Positions 25,451 through 34,947 of a DNA stretch of 64,000 nt are shown here, piece by piece. Origin of the DNA: Acetobacter fallax (lineage in GTDB: Bacteria; Pseudomonadota; Alphaproteobacteria; Acetobacterales; Acetobacteraceae); assembly GCF_011516735.1 (NCBI RefSeq), contig NZ_WOSX01000010.1, forward strand, positions 1 through 64,000, written 5' to 3'. The number at the start of each line of letters is the position of its first letter. Position 1 is the stretch's first letter. The notes under the pieces are model-generated. The model was given only the letters and a program-made list of their open reading frames with translations. It was not told the origin of the DNA and ran no database searches. Made by a program: the position numbers and the translations under genes.

Positions 25451-26680
25451 ATGACCACAGCGCCGTACGCCATCCACGCACGGCCCACACGGGGCAGGCT
25501 CCACCAGGAGGCAGAATCCCCCACCCGCTCTCCCTGGCAGCGTGACCGCGACCGCGTCATCCACTCCTCCGGATTCAGACGTCTCCAGTACAAAACACAG
25601 GTTTTCATCAATCACGAAGGCGATTTCTTCCGAACCCGCCTCACCCACTCGCTGGAAGTCGCCCAGATCGCCCGGTCCATGGCGCGAAACCTCGCCGTCG
25701 ATGAAGACATCACCGAAGCCATCGCGCTGGCCCACGATCTCGGTCACACCCCCTTCGGACACGCCGGCGAAGACGCCCTCTCGCTCGCCATGGAAAGCTG
25801 GGGCGGCTTCAGCCACAATACCCAGGCCCTCCGTCAGGTCACCATCCTCGAACGCCGATACCTTCAGTTCGACGGCCTCAACCTCACCTGGGAAACCCTC
25901 GAAGGCCTCGCCAAACATAACGGCCCCGTCGATAACCCGGACGGCTGGCTCCGCGACTACGACGCCGCCCACCCGCTGGACCTGCACACCTTCGCCTCCG
26001 TCGAAGCCCAGCTTGCCGCTCTCGCCGACGACATCGCCTATCATGGCCACGACCTCGATGACGGCGTGAAATCCGGCCTCCTCGCCCTGGACGATCTCAC
26101 CAGCGTCCCCATCGTCGGCACCGCCCTCAAAGAAGCCCGCTCCCTCGCCCGTCACCTCCCGCCCCGGAGCAATCCCGCTTACGGCGCCGGAGAAACCGGC
26201 GAGCCACCAGCCGAAGGCTCTGTCGCCATCCCCGCCCTGGAACAGCGCCTGCGTCATGAAACCGTCCGCCGCGTCATCAACGTGCTCGCCACCGACGTCC
26301 TCACGCAGACAAAACGCAACCTCTTGAAACTCGACCCGCACTCCGCCGATGATGTCCGCCACGCGGATCGCCCCATGGTCGCCTTCAGCCCGAAAATCGC
26401 CGATGCCAACGCCGCCATCCGCGAATTCCTGTTCGCGAAACTCTACCGCCACTGGAAGGTCAACCGCATGACCCACAAGGCGAAACATGTCGTCGCCGAA
26501 CTCTTCTCAACCCTCGGCTCCTCCCCCGGTCTCCTCCCCGATGGCTGGCGCGATCAGGCCCTCGCCGCAACAGACGAACCCGCCAGACGCCGCGTCGTCG
26601 CCGATTATCTCGCCTCCATGACAGACCGCTTCGCCATGGAAGAACACCGGCGCCTCACCGATCTGTCTGTTCCCGGCTAA
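25451..26680 (+). CDS. dgt: Deoxyguanosinetriphosphate triphosphohydrolase-like HD protein
   Basis: Hydrolyses dNTPs to nucleoside and tripolyphosphate. The HD-domain metal ligands are visible: RTRLTHSLEVAQIARSMARNL supplies the first His, ALAHDLGHTPFGHAGEDAL the His-Asp pair, and ADDIAYHGHDLDDG the later Asp. Other family segments are WQRDRDRVIHSSGFRRLQYKTQVF near the N-terminus and LFAKLYRHWKVNRM-type text near the C-terminus. Length 409 fits the type 2 subfamily. The ATG at 25451 follows CGAGGA. Confidence 0.93.
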   Translation: MTTAPYAIHARPTRGRLHQEAESPTRSPWQRDRDRVIHSSGFRRLQYKTQVFINHEGDFFRTRLTHSLEVAQIARSMARNLAVDEDITEAIALAHDLGHTPFGHAGEDALSLAMESWGGFSHNTQALRQVTILERRYLQFDGLNLTWETLEGLAKHNGPVDNPDGWLRDYDAAHPLDLHTFASVEAQLAALADDIAYHGHDLDDGVKSGLLALDDLTSVPIVGTALKEARSLARHLPPRSNPAYGAGETGEPPAEGSVAIPALEQRLRHETVRRVINVLATDVLTQTKRNLLKLDPHSADDVRHADRPMVAFSPKIADANAAIREFLFAKLYRHWKVNRMTHKAKHVVAELFSTLGSSPGLLPDGWRDQALAATDEPARRRVVADYLASMTDRFAMEEHRRLTDLSVPG

Positions 26681-26699
26681 CGTCACGGGGGCATTTCAA

Positions 26700-26830
26700 A
26701 AAGTATGGAAATGTCCTTCGCGAAGCCTGGCCGGACGTTGCCCGGACCCGGAAAAGGTCACAGACCAGCTCAAACCATTTTATAAAACAAACCGGGGTGC
26801 GGGAGCCTGCGGTCCCTGCAGGTCTTCGTG
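26700..26830. repeat. Degenerate modular palindromic repeat, copy 6
   Basis: Worn unit: GCCCGGACCCGG, AGGTCACAGACC without its full arms, and GGGTGCGGGAGCCTGCGGTCCCTGC. It occupies most of the gap between dgt and the hydrolase gene. Confidence 0.7.
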
Positions 26831-26882
26831 GGGGCGCCCTGAAAATACCTCCGACAATTCAAATTCCGGAGCCTGCAACACA

Positions 26883-27965
26883 ATGCCTTTCGTCTTCCCC
26901 GTTTCCGACCACTGCGATGGCGAACACTTCTCCAATCTGCCCCTGCCCGCCAGCTGGCAGCCCGCCCCGCGCCCGCCCGCCTGGCCCGACGACCCCATAC
27001 CCGGCGCCGCACCCGCTTCCGGACGCAAACGCGGTGTCAGACCCGCCCTGATGCTGCGCTGGATGATTTCCATGGCCCGCGACCAGCAAAAACAGATCAG
27101 CGATCCCATCCCCACGGGCGACCCGCACGCCATCCCCGATCCCGGCACCGTCAGCGTTACCATGATCGGTCACTGCACCTTCCTGCTGCGCCTCCGCCAG
27201 AAGGATGGAAGCGTCCTCACCGCCCTGACCGACCCCATCTTCTCAGAACGCTGCTCACCGTTTTCCTTCTTCGGTCCGAAACGCCTGCGCCCGCCCGGAC
27301 GTCTCTTCAAAGATCTGCCGAAGATCGACCTCCTGCTGATCTCACACTGTCATTACGACCACCTCGATCTCCCTTCCCTCCGCTCCATCGCCCGCCGCGA
27401 TAACCCCGTTGTCATCACCCCCCTGAACAACGGCGACATCCTCCGCAAAGCCGGCCAGACCCGCATCGCCGAACAGGACTGGTGGCAATCCTCCCGGATG
27501 GGCGACACCGAAATCACCTGCACCCCGGCCCGCCACTTCTCCCAGCGCTCCCCCTGGGACGCCTCAAAACGCCTCTGGAGCGGCTTCATGCTCCGCACCC
27601 CACAACCGGACAACGCGCCGCCACTCTCCATTTTCTTCGCCGGTGACAGTGCCCACAGCCCACACTGGCAGACCATCCACGACCGTCTCGGCCCGCCCGA
27701 TCTCGCCCTGCTCCCCATCGGCGCCTACGCCCCGCGCAACTTCCTGAAAGCTGTCCACGTCGACCCCGTCGAAGCCGTCGCCGCCTTCCGCAGCCTCAAT
27801 GCCCGTCGCGGTATTCCCATGCACTACGACACATTCCCCCTGTCCCGGGAACCACCCGGCGAGGCCGAACGCTGCCTCGCAGAAACCGCCGCCTGGGCCG
27901 GCCTCGCCCCCGACGCCTTTGCCCCAATGGCGTTTGGAGAAACACAAAACATCCTGCTCCGCTAA
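26883..27965 (+). CDS. MBL-fold metallohydrolase, NAPE-PLD-like
   Basis: Metallo-beta-lactamase-fold hydrolase. The zinc motif is HCHYDHLD with His155, His157, Asp159 and His160. Upstream are GHCTFLLRL and the family segment TDPIFSERCSPFSFFGPKRLRPPG. Downstream are TPARHFSQRSPWD, FFAGDSAHSPH and MHYDTFPL. This layout is that of the NAPE-hydrolysing phospholipase D / RomA-like group, often found near or in lipid A and outer-membrane contexts, but substrate cannot be inferred here. A 360-residue protein from ATG 26883, without a signal peptide. It stands alone between repeats. Confidence 0.88.
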   Translation: MPFVFPVSDHCDGEHFSNLPLPASWQPAPRPPAWPDDPIPGAAPASGRKRGVRPALMLRWMISMARDQQKQISDPIPTGDPHAIPDPGTVSVTMIGHCTFLLRLRQKDGSVLTALTDPIFSERCSPFSFFGPKRLRPPGRLFKDLPKIDLLLISHCHYDHLDLPSLRSIARRDNPVVITPLNNGDILRKAGQTRIAEQDWWQSSRMGDTEITCTPARHFSQRSPWDASKRLWSGFMLRTPQPDNAPPLSIFFAGDSAHSPHWQTIHDRLGPPDLALLPIGAYAPRNFLKAVHVDPVEAVAAFRSLNARRGIPMHYDTFPLSREPPGEAERCLAETAAWAGLAPDAFAPMAFGETQNILLR

Positions 27966-27974
27966 GACTCTGCC

Positions 27975-28200
27975 CGTTCCAGGTGCTGGCGCCCTCTCAG
28001 GGCTTTGCTCTGGAAACCATTTTATTATTAATCAATCGGGGTGCAGGGGTCGTCGTGCGCAGCACGCCTTCGCGTGACGGTCCCTGCCGGGTCCGGGCAG
28101 AGCCCGATCTTCTTCCAGCCCTTTGAAAACTCAGGCTTCAACACGTAACGACAACAGAGCCTTTGCCGGGGGTCCATGGCAGGGCTCCGCCGTGCTTCCC
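27975..28200. repeat. Modular palindromic repeat, copy 7
   Basis: Direct unit lacking the CCAAAGGTC stem-loop (CAGGGCTTTGCTCTGG joins directly to GAAACCATTTTATTA). The CGTCGTGCGCAGCACGCC module is inserted at 28050-28079 and GGGCAGAGCCC follows. The rest of the 27966-28463 gap shows no gene that I can support. Confidence 0.85.
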
Positions 28201-28463
28201 GGAAAACCAGCGCTGCGCTTCACACCCTAAAATTGTAAATAAATGATGCTGAATATTGAGTACGAAGGCAGGAACACCGGCAATCCCGCCCGGCATTCCC
28301 GCCTCAGCCGGCATAGGAATTCGGTATCCAGACTGCGCTTACCTGCCGTCGGGAAAAGACACATTTCAGCAGGGCTGCCCATAACCGTCGCCGCCTGTTA
28401 CGAGAGCGGCAAATTTTCGCCACATCAGGGCACTCTGATGAGTCGGTAAAGAAGGAGATTTCG

Positions 28464-28946
28464 ATGTCCACTAAGATGAATCGCCCCATGGCCCTCCTTA
28501 TGGCCCTGGCGATGACGGTTGCTCCCGTCGTCGCGGCAGCCCAGCCGGGTCCGGGAGGAAGAGGGAATGATGGCGGAGGTCGTGGCGGCGGCGGTCATGG
28601 TGGAGGAGACAACGGCGGTCGTGGCGGTGGTCCGGGCCGTGGTGGCTTTCGCGGCGGCGGAGGAGGCCCGCATGGCGGTATGTGGCGCTCCGGGGACCGC
28701 TATAACGGGGGCGGCGTATACGTTGACAACTGGCGCGGATACCGTGGCCTGTCCGCCCCGCCGCCAGGGTATCGCTGGATAGATTACGGCGGCAGCTTCC
28801 TTCTCACGGCAATCACGACGGGTATCATCGCCAACGTCATCGCCGGCAGCGGATATGGCGCCGCACAGCCGGTCGCAACGCCCTATCCGACCTACGGCGC
28901 ATATCCGTCCGGGCAAGCGCCATATCCGGCATCGCCTGGCTACTGA
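28464..28946 (+). CDS. RcnB family glycine-rich periplasmic protein
   Basis: A signal peptide (MALLMALAMTVAPVVAAAQ) is followed by a low-complexity Gly/Arg/His region (about residues 28-75). The C-terminal domain is RcnB-like: WRGYRGLSAPPPGYRWIDYGGSFLLTAITTGIIANVIAG. RcnB proteins are periplasmic factors in nickel/cobalt homeostasis in E. coli; many alphaproteobacterial members, like this one, stand alone and their metal role is untested. The tail is Pro/Tyr-rich (PYPTYGAYPSGQAPYPASPGY). ATG 28464 follows AGAAGGAGA, a good ribosome site. 160 residues. Confidence 0.85.
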   Translation: MSTKMNRPMALLMALAMTVAPVVAAAQPGPGGRGNDGGGRGGGGHGGGDNGGRGGGPGRGGFRGGGGGPHGGMWRSGDRYNGGGVYVDNWRGYRGLSAPPPGYRWIDYGGSFLLTAITTGIIANVIAGSGYGAAQPVATPYPTYGAYPSGQAPYPASPGY

Positions 28947-28979
28947 TCTCACAGATAAGATAGCCCGCCAGAGGTCAGA

Positions 28980-29090
28980 ATCCTCCGGATACCGGCGTAT
29001 ATTAAATAAATCGGGATACAGGGATCTGCGGTCCCGGGGGAAGTCCAGGCAAAACCTGGACTTCCCCCGGCCCTCTGAAAAATCACACTT
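28980..29090. repeat. Degenerate modular palindromic repeat, copy 8a
   Basis: Worn direct unit: AATAAATCGGGATACAGGGATCTGCGGTCCC, then AGTCCAGGC and GCCTGGACTTCC-type arms replacing the usual GGGCAGAGCCC. Confidence 0.65.
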
Positions 29091-29100
29091 CAAACACTCA

Positions 29101-29260
29101 GAGGCTGTTTCAAAAGCCTCACCGTCGGGCGGGAACTTCCCCCTGACGGGCGTGACCGACGCGTGTTTTTGAGCACGGAAGCGGAGCAGTCGTGCGGGCC
29201 GTGAGCACCGGAGCGCAGAAAACGCGCGTCAGATCGCCGGCAGAAGGGCTTTTCAGCCTC
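29101..29260. mobile_element. MITE-like element, copy A (160 bp)
   Basis: Bounded by imperfect terminal inverted repeats, GAGGCTGTTTCAAAAGCC at 29101 and GGCTTTTCAGCCTC ending at 29260. It has no coding capacity. Its interior (GAAGCGGAGCAGTCGTGCGGGCCGTGAGC) matches the reverse complement of the element at 36568-36729 (GAAGCGGAGTGGCC, GCGGGCCGTGTTGAGC). No target duplication can be assigned with confidence. Confidence 0.65.
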
Positions 29261-29274
29261 TTAACGAAGACAGA

Positions 29275-29590
29275 GTCTCTGGAAAGGCTCTGTCTTCGTA
29301 GGTGTTGATCTGTGATTTTTCAAAGGGTTAGAAAAAGACCGGGCTCTGCCCGTACCCGAAAGGGGTCGCGGCCCCCTTCACCCCGATCTGTTTATAATAA
29401 AACGGTTTCCAAAGGTCTGTGACCTTTGGTGGGTTCCAGGCAAAGTCCTGGGAAGGAGCCAGAACTTAATGACAACAGAACCTTTGGAAACCATTCAGGG
29501 TGCAATGGCCTGCGGTCCGAGCCGGATCCGGGCAGAGCCCGGATTTCGCCAGCCCTTTGAAAAATCAAAGGTGAACACACAACACTGACA
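29275..29590. repeat. Modular palindromic repeat, copy 8b (inverted plus direct half)
   Basis: Inverted unit at about 29300-29470 (GGGCTCTGCCC, CCCCTTCACCCCGATCTGTTTATAATAAAACGG, CCAAAGGTC/GACCTTTGG, CCAGGC), followed by a direct partial unit at about 29480-29585 (GGTGCAATGGCCTGCGGTCC, GGGCAGAGCCCGG). Confidence 0.85.
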
Positions 29591-29777
29591 GAACTCTTCC
29601 GAAGACCCCCGGCCTCTGGCTGATCCAGGAACAAAGCCCCTGCCACAACACAGCCCGGAAACCGGAACCCAGCCACCACCACACATCCGGCGCCGAACGC
29701 TTCGCAAGCCGCCACCTATGCCGTAAGAACAAAAAAGCCGGAACCCGGGTCCCGGACAGCAACAGGAGGAGAATCTC

Positions 29778-30287
29778 ATGACAGACCAGGAAGACAAAAC
29801 GTTCGACCAGGCCGAAGTCGAGGCCCTGTTCCTGAACGCAGCCCGCGACGGCGAAACCGACCTCGTCAGCGAATTCATCGTCGCCGGCCTGAGCCCCGAT
29901 CTCGCTAACGACAAAGGCCATTCCGCCCTCATCCTGGCCACCTATAACGGCCACGCAGACACCGCGCGCGTCCTGCTCAACGCCGGCGCCAGCATCGATC
30001 AGCGTGACGCCAAAGGAGCCACCGCCCTCGCCGGCGTCGCCTTCAAAGGCGGCGTCGCCCTCGCAAAACTGCTTCTCGAAGCCGGCGCCACCGTCGACGC
30101 CCCCAACACCGTCGGGCGTACCCCGCTCATGTTCGCCGCCATGTTCGGCCGCAGGGACATGGTCCGCCTGCTGCTCGAAGCCGGCGCCGACCCCGCCATG
30201 AAAGACGGTGAAGGCCAGAGCGCCCGCGATCTCGCCACAGCCCAGGGCTACCCCGAAATGATCACTCTGCTCGGAGGCGACGCGTGA
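29778..30287 (+). CDS. Ankyrin repeat protein
   Basis: A 169-residue cytoplasmic protein made of about four ankyrin repeats: [86 protein letters not shown], and a final [21 protein letters not shown]. The N-terminal 30 residues ([24 protein letters not shown]) form a cap. Such proteins act as binding scaffolds; the partner is unknown. The start follows AGGAGGAGAATCTC. Its last four bases overlap hisC, so the two are translationally coupled. Confidence 0.9.
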   Translation: MTDQEDKTFDQAEVEALFLNAARDGETDLVSEFIVAGLSPDLANDKGHSALILATYNGHADTARVLLNAGASIDQRDAKGATALAGVAFKGGVALAKLLLEAGATVDAPNTVGRTPLMFAAMFGRRDMVRLLLEAGADPAMKDGEGQSARDLATAQGYPEMITLLGGDA

Positions 30288-31351
30288 GCCGCTTCTGGAG
30301 CCCCCTCGTCCACCGCCTGACCCCCTACGTCCCCGGTGAACAGCCCAGAATCACCAACATCATCAAACTCAACACCAATGAGAGCCCCTACGGCCCCTCG
30401 CCAAAGGCCATCGCCGCCATCCAGGAAGCAACCAGCGACAGCCTGCGCCTCTATCCCGACCCGGAATCCCTCGCCCTGCGCGAAGCCATCGCCGCCCGCC
30501 ACGGCCTGACCGCGCAGCACGTCTTCATCGGCAATGGCTCCGACGAAGTCCTCGCCCACGCCTTCCAGGCCCTGTTCAGTCACGGTGACCCGATTCTCTT
30601 CCCGGATGTCACCTACAGCTTCTACCCCGTCTATTGCGGCCTCTACGGACTCCCTTTCCAGACCGTGCCGCTCGACGACACCATGCGCATCCGGCCGGAA
30701 GACTACACCACCCCCAACAGCGGCATCATCATCGCCAACCCGAACGCCCCGACAGGGATTGCACTCAGCCCTGGGGACATCGAAAACCTGCTCGCCAGTC
30801 ACCCGGACCGGGTGGTTCTGATCGATGAAGCCTATGTCGATTTCGGCGCCGATTCGGCCATCCCGCTGATCGCCCGCTATCCGAATCTGCTCGTCGTCCA
30901 GACCCTCTCCAAGTCACGGGCCCTGGCCGGGCTGCGCGTCGGTTTCGCACTCGGTAACCCCGATCTGATCGAGGCCCTCGTGCGCGTCAAAGACAGCTTC
31001 AACTCCTATCCGCTCGATCGTCTGGCCCAGGCAGGCGCTCTGGCATCGATCGAAGATGAAGCCTGGTTCAGCGAATCCGTGGCAAAAATCATGGCCACAC
31101 GGACAAACCTCTCAGCCTCTCTCACAGGACTGGGATTCGAGGTCTTGCCTTCCTGTGCCAACTTTGTTTACGTTCGGCATCCTGATCGTGACGCAGCCAT
31201 GGTGGCTGCCGCGCTGAGAGAAAGGGCGATTATCGTGCGCCACTTAAAAGGCCCGCGAACGTCCCCATGGCTCAGGGTGACGATCGGCACCGACCCGCAA
31301 TGCGCGGCTCTGGCTGACGCTCTGGGGACAATCGTCCGCAGGAATACCTGA
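30284..31351 (+). CDS. hisC: Histidinol-phosphate aminotransferase
   Basis: PLP-dependent transaminase of histidine biosynthesis (imidazole acetol-phosphate to histidinol-phosphate), fold type I. The sequence shows [15 protein letters not shown] near residue 28, [49 protein letters not shown], and the Schiff-base Lys210 in [18 protein letters not shown]. Length 355 is standard. No other his gene is present in the window. GTG/ATG overlap with the ankyrin gene (GCGTGAGCC) means it starts at GTG 30284. Some members of this family accept aromatic amino acids. Confidence 0.94.
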   Translation: MSRFWSPLVHRLTPYVPGEQPRITNIIKLNTNESPYGPSPKAIAAIQEATSDSLRLYPDPESLALREAIAARHGLTAQHVFIGNGSDEVLAHAFQALFSHGDPILFPDVTYSFYPVYCGLYGLPFQTVPLDDTMRIRPEDYTTPNSGIIIANPNAPTGIALSPGDIENLLASHPDRVVLIDEAYVDFGADSAIPLIARYPNLLVVQTLSKSRALAGLRVGFALGNPDLIEALVRVKDSFNSYPLDRLAQAGALASIEDEAWFSESVAKIMATRTNLSASLTGLGFEVLPSCANFVYVRHPDRDAAMVAAALRERAIIVRHLKGPRTSPWLRVTIGTDPQCAALADALGTIVRRNT

Positions 31352-31550
31352 CCCGGTCACACCGGAGCAGTCCTGAAAGCGTCATTTTCCGGAAACAGAC
31401 CACAAACCGGCATGCCGGCGCGGGTTGATCGGCAGGATCAGCCTTTCGCAAAGCATTGTCGGAAAATCCTGTTTCTTCGTTTTTTGTTCATGGTCTGGCC
31501 CTGTAATGGGGCCTGTCTCCTTTTGTCCTGCCTGATTGGGTTTTGAAATC

Positions 31551-31838
31551 ATGCGTGCGTTTCACGGCCAGCTTTCGGATAACCAGCCGATCCGCCGTAC
31601 TCTTGCCGAGAAGCAGAAACAGCTTCGCGACCTGAAAGAGACACTGGGGTCGATGAAGTCACACACCGCTCCCGCCCTGCGCGAGAGCGTGCGTAAGCGC
31701 ATCGCCCAGCTCGAAGCCGAACTCTCCGCCGCACCGGCCCTCAAAGCCGCCGGTGACACCAAAAACACCCGGACCACCCCACGCTCCGACGACGCCCAGC
31801 GTCGCCCCCGGAGCCGCATCCGGTCAGACGCCCTCTGA
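31551..31838 (+). CDS. Small hypothetical coiled-coil protein
   Basis: A 95-residue basic protein with a predicted helical, heptad-like central part (TLAEKQKQLRDLKETLGSMKS, ALRESVRKRIAQLEAELSAA) and a disordered Ser/Arg/Thr tail. I do not recognise it. Support for coding comes from the helix pattern and from a clear rho-independent terminator 22 bases after the stop. The start is uncertain: ATG 31551 has no strong ribosome site and a TTG lies at 31536. Confidence 0.55.
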   Translation: MRAFHGQLSDNQPIRRTLAEKQKQLRDLKETLGSMKSHTAPALRESVRKRIAQLEAELSAAPALKAAGDTKNTRTTPRSDDAQRRPRSRIRSDAL

Positions 31839-31860
31839 GCTAAGACCCGGAACCAGAAAA

Positions 31861-31894
31861 AGCGCCCGAGGGATCACTCCCCGGGCGCTTTTTT
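31861..31894 (+). terminator. Rho-independent terminator
   Basis: Stem AGCGCCCGAGGG / CCCCGGGCGCT (with slight slippage) around the loop ATCACT, followed by TTTTTT at 31889-31894. It ends the transcript of the small coiled-coil gene. Confidence 0.9.
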
Positions 31895-31904
31895 ATGCCA
31901 GAAC

Positions 31905-32065
31905 CAGCTCCGCGCCCGAACCCGGCCGGGGCCGCAGGCCCCAGTACCCCGGTTTGCTAATCATAAAACGGTTTGCAAAGGCGAGCCTTTGCCGGGTTCC
32001 AGGGCAGAGCCCTGCCCCAGCCAGTCGCACACAGGTCAAAGGCCAGACCCTCCGGTATGAACCGG
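31905..32065. repeat. Modular palindromic repeat, copy 9
   Basis: Inverted half unit (CCGGGGCCGCAGGCCCCAGTACCCCGGTTTGC, then TTCCAGGGCAGAGCCCTG) joined to the module CACAGGTCAAAGGCCAGACCC at about 32031-32051. Confidence 0.82.
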
Positions 32066-32169
32066 CTGCTGAAACAAGTTCAGCACGGTTTATTGTGCGA
32101 CTTGCCGAGGCCCGGAACCAGGAGGCGGTGATCAACGCGGTCGTCGATATCTTTTCCGGAAATATATAG

Positions 32170-32583
32170 TCAAATCCGCAAACATTTTCTCCTGAGTTAC
32201 GGGAGATACGCGTCTGCGATGCCTTTGTTGACATACGAAACCGGGACCCGACGCATCCAGATCTGAAAGGTCCCGAAATCGTCAATACCGAAATGAGAGC
32301 AGGTGATCTTCTGATCTTCATTACTCCGCCTGCGCACGGCGTTCGCCCGAATCATTCTGAAAACAGGGTTCGGATAGCACAATATATTTCAATGCATCTC
32401 GCTGAAGAAGAGAATGAAGCCGAACGACAGGAGCGTGTTCGCCTCTGGCGCGAACCGGACCATCCTCAGCGTGATGCCTTCTCCGGGGATCCCCGACAGT
32501 GGGGAAAACACAACGCTGAGACAGCATGCCTGACTGCGCCGGGTGAGAAACGTCCGGAACTGAAAGACCGGGGTGAACAATAA
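32170..32583 (+). pseudogene. Phytanoyl-CoA dioxygenase-like protein, 3' fragment
   Basis: Only the C-terminal third of a PhyH-type Fe(II)/2-oxoglutarate oxygenase remains. In frame from about 32170 one reads FVDIRNRDPTHPDLKGPEIV, then MRAGDLLIFITPPAHGVRPN, NRVRIAQYISMHLAEEENEAERQERVRLWREP, HPQRDAFSGDPRQW and TAPGEKRPEL. GDLLIF and HGVRPN contain the second metal-ligand His and the 2-oxoglutarate-binding Arg region of the family. The N-terminal half, with the HxD ligands, is absent; the frame has a stop at 32167 and repeats lie upstream. The fragment is not expected to be active. Confidence 0.8.
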
Positions 32584-32641
32584 AACCAGACAAATCCCCC
32601 CTGTCACAAATTCTCACCCCCGCAACAGGAGCACCCCGCCC

Positions 32642-33874
32642 TCAAACCCCCATCGCATGCTTCACAAAAGCCTTTCGCAGACGCGGAAACCGCTGCACCG
32701 TCGCAATCCCCATATCCCGCGCCAGCCGAAGAACCGGATTGTCATTGCTGAACAGCCTGTCCAGCATATCCGTCGCCACAAACATCAGCATGTTCGTGGG
32801 CCGGCACCGCGCCTGATACCGCGCCAGCAATGCAGGTGATCCAGGATCTTCCCCGCGCCTGTGCGCTTCGATCAGCAATTCCGAAAGCGCGATCACATCG
32901 CGGAACCCAAGATTCAGCCCCTGCCCGGCAATCGGGTGAATCCCATGCGCGGCATCCCCCGCCAGAATCAGCCGGGTCGCCGTATAACGCTGGGCATACT
33001 GTGCCGAGAGCGGATAAACCCACCGACGACCCACCGGCGTCACCTCGCCCAGACGGCTCCCCATCCGACGCTGCAACTCCCGCGCAAACTCCCGCTGCGG
33101 CAGCTCCGCAAGCCGACGCGCCATCGCATCCTTCTCGCTCCACACCACCGCCGAAAGATGAGGATACTCAGCCGTCCCGGTCATCGGAAGCTGAGCAAAA
33201 GGACCGCCCGGCAGAAAATGCTCCAGCGCACCGTTATCATGCGGAAACTCATGCGAAATCGCGCAGACAATCCCGCTCTGCCCGTAAGGCAGCTTCGTCA
33301 CCGCAATCCCGGCCTGTGACCGCGTCCGGCTGCCACGCCCGTCCGCCGCAACAAGCAGCCGCGCCCGCACCACACGACCGTCCTTCGCCGTCACCGTCAC
33401 ACCAGCCTCATTGCGCACCACAGACACCTCCGCAGGCGCCAGCAACGTCACGTTCGGAGAGGCATGCAACGTCGCATTCAGCGCAACCCGCAGCGCCCGC
33501 GCCTCGGCCATCCAGCCAAATGGCTGGGTGGCATCCTCGCGGGTAAACTCAAGCGACAAAGGAGAGGCCGGTTCGCCAGGCCGTCCGTCCGTCACCAGAA
33601 TATCCTCAATCGCGCACGGCACATGCGGCAGCCGCTCCCACACACCGGCTGCCTCCAGCAGGTTCTTCGAACCCGCGGCAATGGCATAAGCCCGGCCGTC
33701 AAAATCCGGGTGCTCCATCGGCGGCAGCGCAGCCCGGTCGACAACCGCCACGCGAATACCCTCACGCGCGAGCCTGCACGCAAGCGTCGCGCCCACAGGC
33801 CCCGCACCGATAATACAGATCCCGACGTCAGCAGCATTCGCCCCGGTCTGATCCGTCATGCCGGATGTCATCAT
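32642..33874 (-). CDS. UbiH/COQ6 family FAD-dependent monooxygenase
   Basis: Flavin hydroxylase of ubiquinone biosynthesis, adding a ring hydroxyl with NAD(P)H and O2. Seen: the dinucleotide-binding motif ICIIGAGPVGATLACRLAREG near residue 20, the middle LLVAADGRGSRTRSQAG (the DG motif), and the second FAD motif LILAGDAAHGIHPIAGQGLNLGFRDV. Length 410 is typical. Which ring position it modifies (UbiH, UbiF, UbiI or UbiL type) cannot be decided. It starts at ATG 33874. It stands alone on the minus strand opposite the PII gene. Confidence 0.92.
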   Translation of the reverse strand: MMTSGMTDQTGANAADVGICIIGAGPVGATLACRLAREGIRVAVVDRAALPPMEHPDFDGRAYAIAAGSKNLLEAAGVWERLPHVPCAIEDILVTDGRPGEPASPLSLEFTREDATQPFGWMAEARALRVALNATLHASPNVTLLAPAEVSVVRNEAGVTVTAKDGRVVRARLLVAADGRGSRTRSQAGIAVTKLPYGQSGIVCAISHEFPHDNGALEHFLPGGPFAQLPMTGTAEYPHLSAVVWSEKDAMARRLAELPQREFARELQRRMGSRLGEVTPVGRRWVYPLSAQYAQRYTATRLILAGDAAHGIHPIAGQGLNLGFRDVIALSELLIEAHRRGEDPGSPALLARYQARCRPTNMLMFVATDMLDRLFSNDNPVLRLARDMGIATVQRFPRLRKAFVKHAMGV

Positions 33875-34065
33875 GCCCGTGTCCTTTCAAAAATTGAGGG
33901 GTACGTGTCCCGCCGCCACAACCAGCCACAGGCCGCCGGATCAACCCCCGTCAGACCGGCCGGGACATGGCACGGTTTATGACAGGAGACTATCCCGTAC
34001 TAACGTGACAGCGGCCTGGCGATATGCTTCCCTGTGACAGTCATTTTGCCTGCGTATCTGAATGA

Positions 34066-34413
<348 letters not shown>

Positions 34414-34548
34414 CCCGCCTCGGGGCGCTGCCCTGAAACCGACAAAGGCCATGTTCCTCTGTGGTAGTTCAGGGCAAAGCCCCCAAAAGCACATAACAAA
34501 ACACGCATCGCTCTTCCCATCCCGCCACCGGCACCCCATTATCCTCTC

Positions 34549-34899
34549 ATGACCCAGCCGCCACGCTTCTCCGTCTCAGACGCCGCCGCCCGCCGCATCG
34601 CGGAAATCATTGCCGCGCGCGGCAATGACGAAACAGCGCCCGCCCTGCGCGTGGCCGTGTCAGCCGGCGGCTGCAACGGCTTTCAGTACGAATTCCGCCT
34701 CGACCCGGAAACCGCCCCCGATGACGCCGTTATCGAAGCCCACGATATCCGCGTGGTCGTTGACCCGGCCAGCCTCGATCTCCTCGCCGGCGCGGAACTC
34801 GATTTCGTGGATAAACTCATGGGCGCCCATTTCGCGGTGAAAAACCCGAACGCGGCCTCCTCCTGTGGCTGCGGCACCAGCTTCTCCCTCGCCGGCTGA
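34549..34899 (+). CDS. erpA: A-type iron-sulfur cluster carrier (ErpA/IscA family)
   Basis: Carries and inserts Fe-S clusters. The three conserved cysteines are Cys42 (SAGGCNGFQYEF) and Cys106/Cys108 (SSCGCGTSFS). NPNAASSCGCGTSF is the ErpA/IscA C-terminal signature, and the VVVDPASLDLLAGAELDFVD segment is conserved. 116 residues. ErpA, IscA and SufA cannot be separated firmly; there is no isc or suf operon here, which favours ErpA. It lies between the PII gene and xth on the same strand. Confidence 0.92.
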   Translation: MTQPPRFSVSDAAARRIAEIIAARGNDETAPALRVAVSAGGCNGFQYEFRLDPETAPDDAVIEAHDIRVVVDPASLDLLAGAELDFVDKLMGAHFAVKNPNAASSCGCGTSFSLAG

Positions 34900-34947
34900 A
34901 TCCCACACACCACCCACCGGGAAGCCTCACGCCAAAGCTATGCCAAC

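Noticed and set aside
28243-28449. 68-codon frame upstream of the RcnB-like gene
   Set aside because: Composition is not protein-like, there is no ribosome site, and it ends in the leader region of the next gene.
31839-32169. Reading frame ending ARFIVRLAEARNQEAVINAVVDIFSG
   Set aside because: It runs through a terminator and a repeat element; only the last 30 residues look protein-like and I could not link them to a family.
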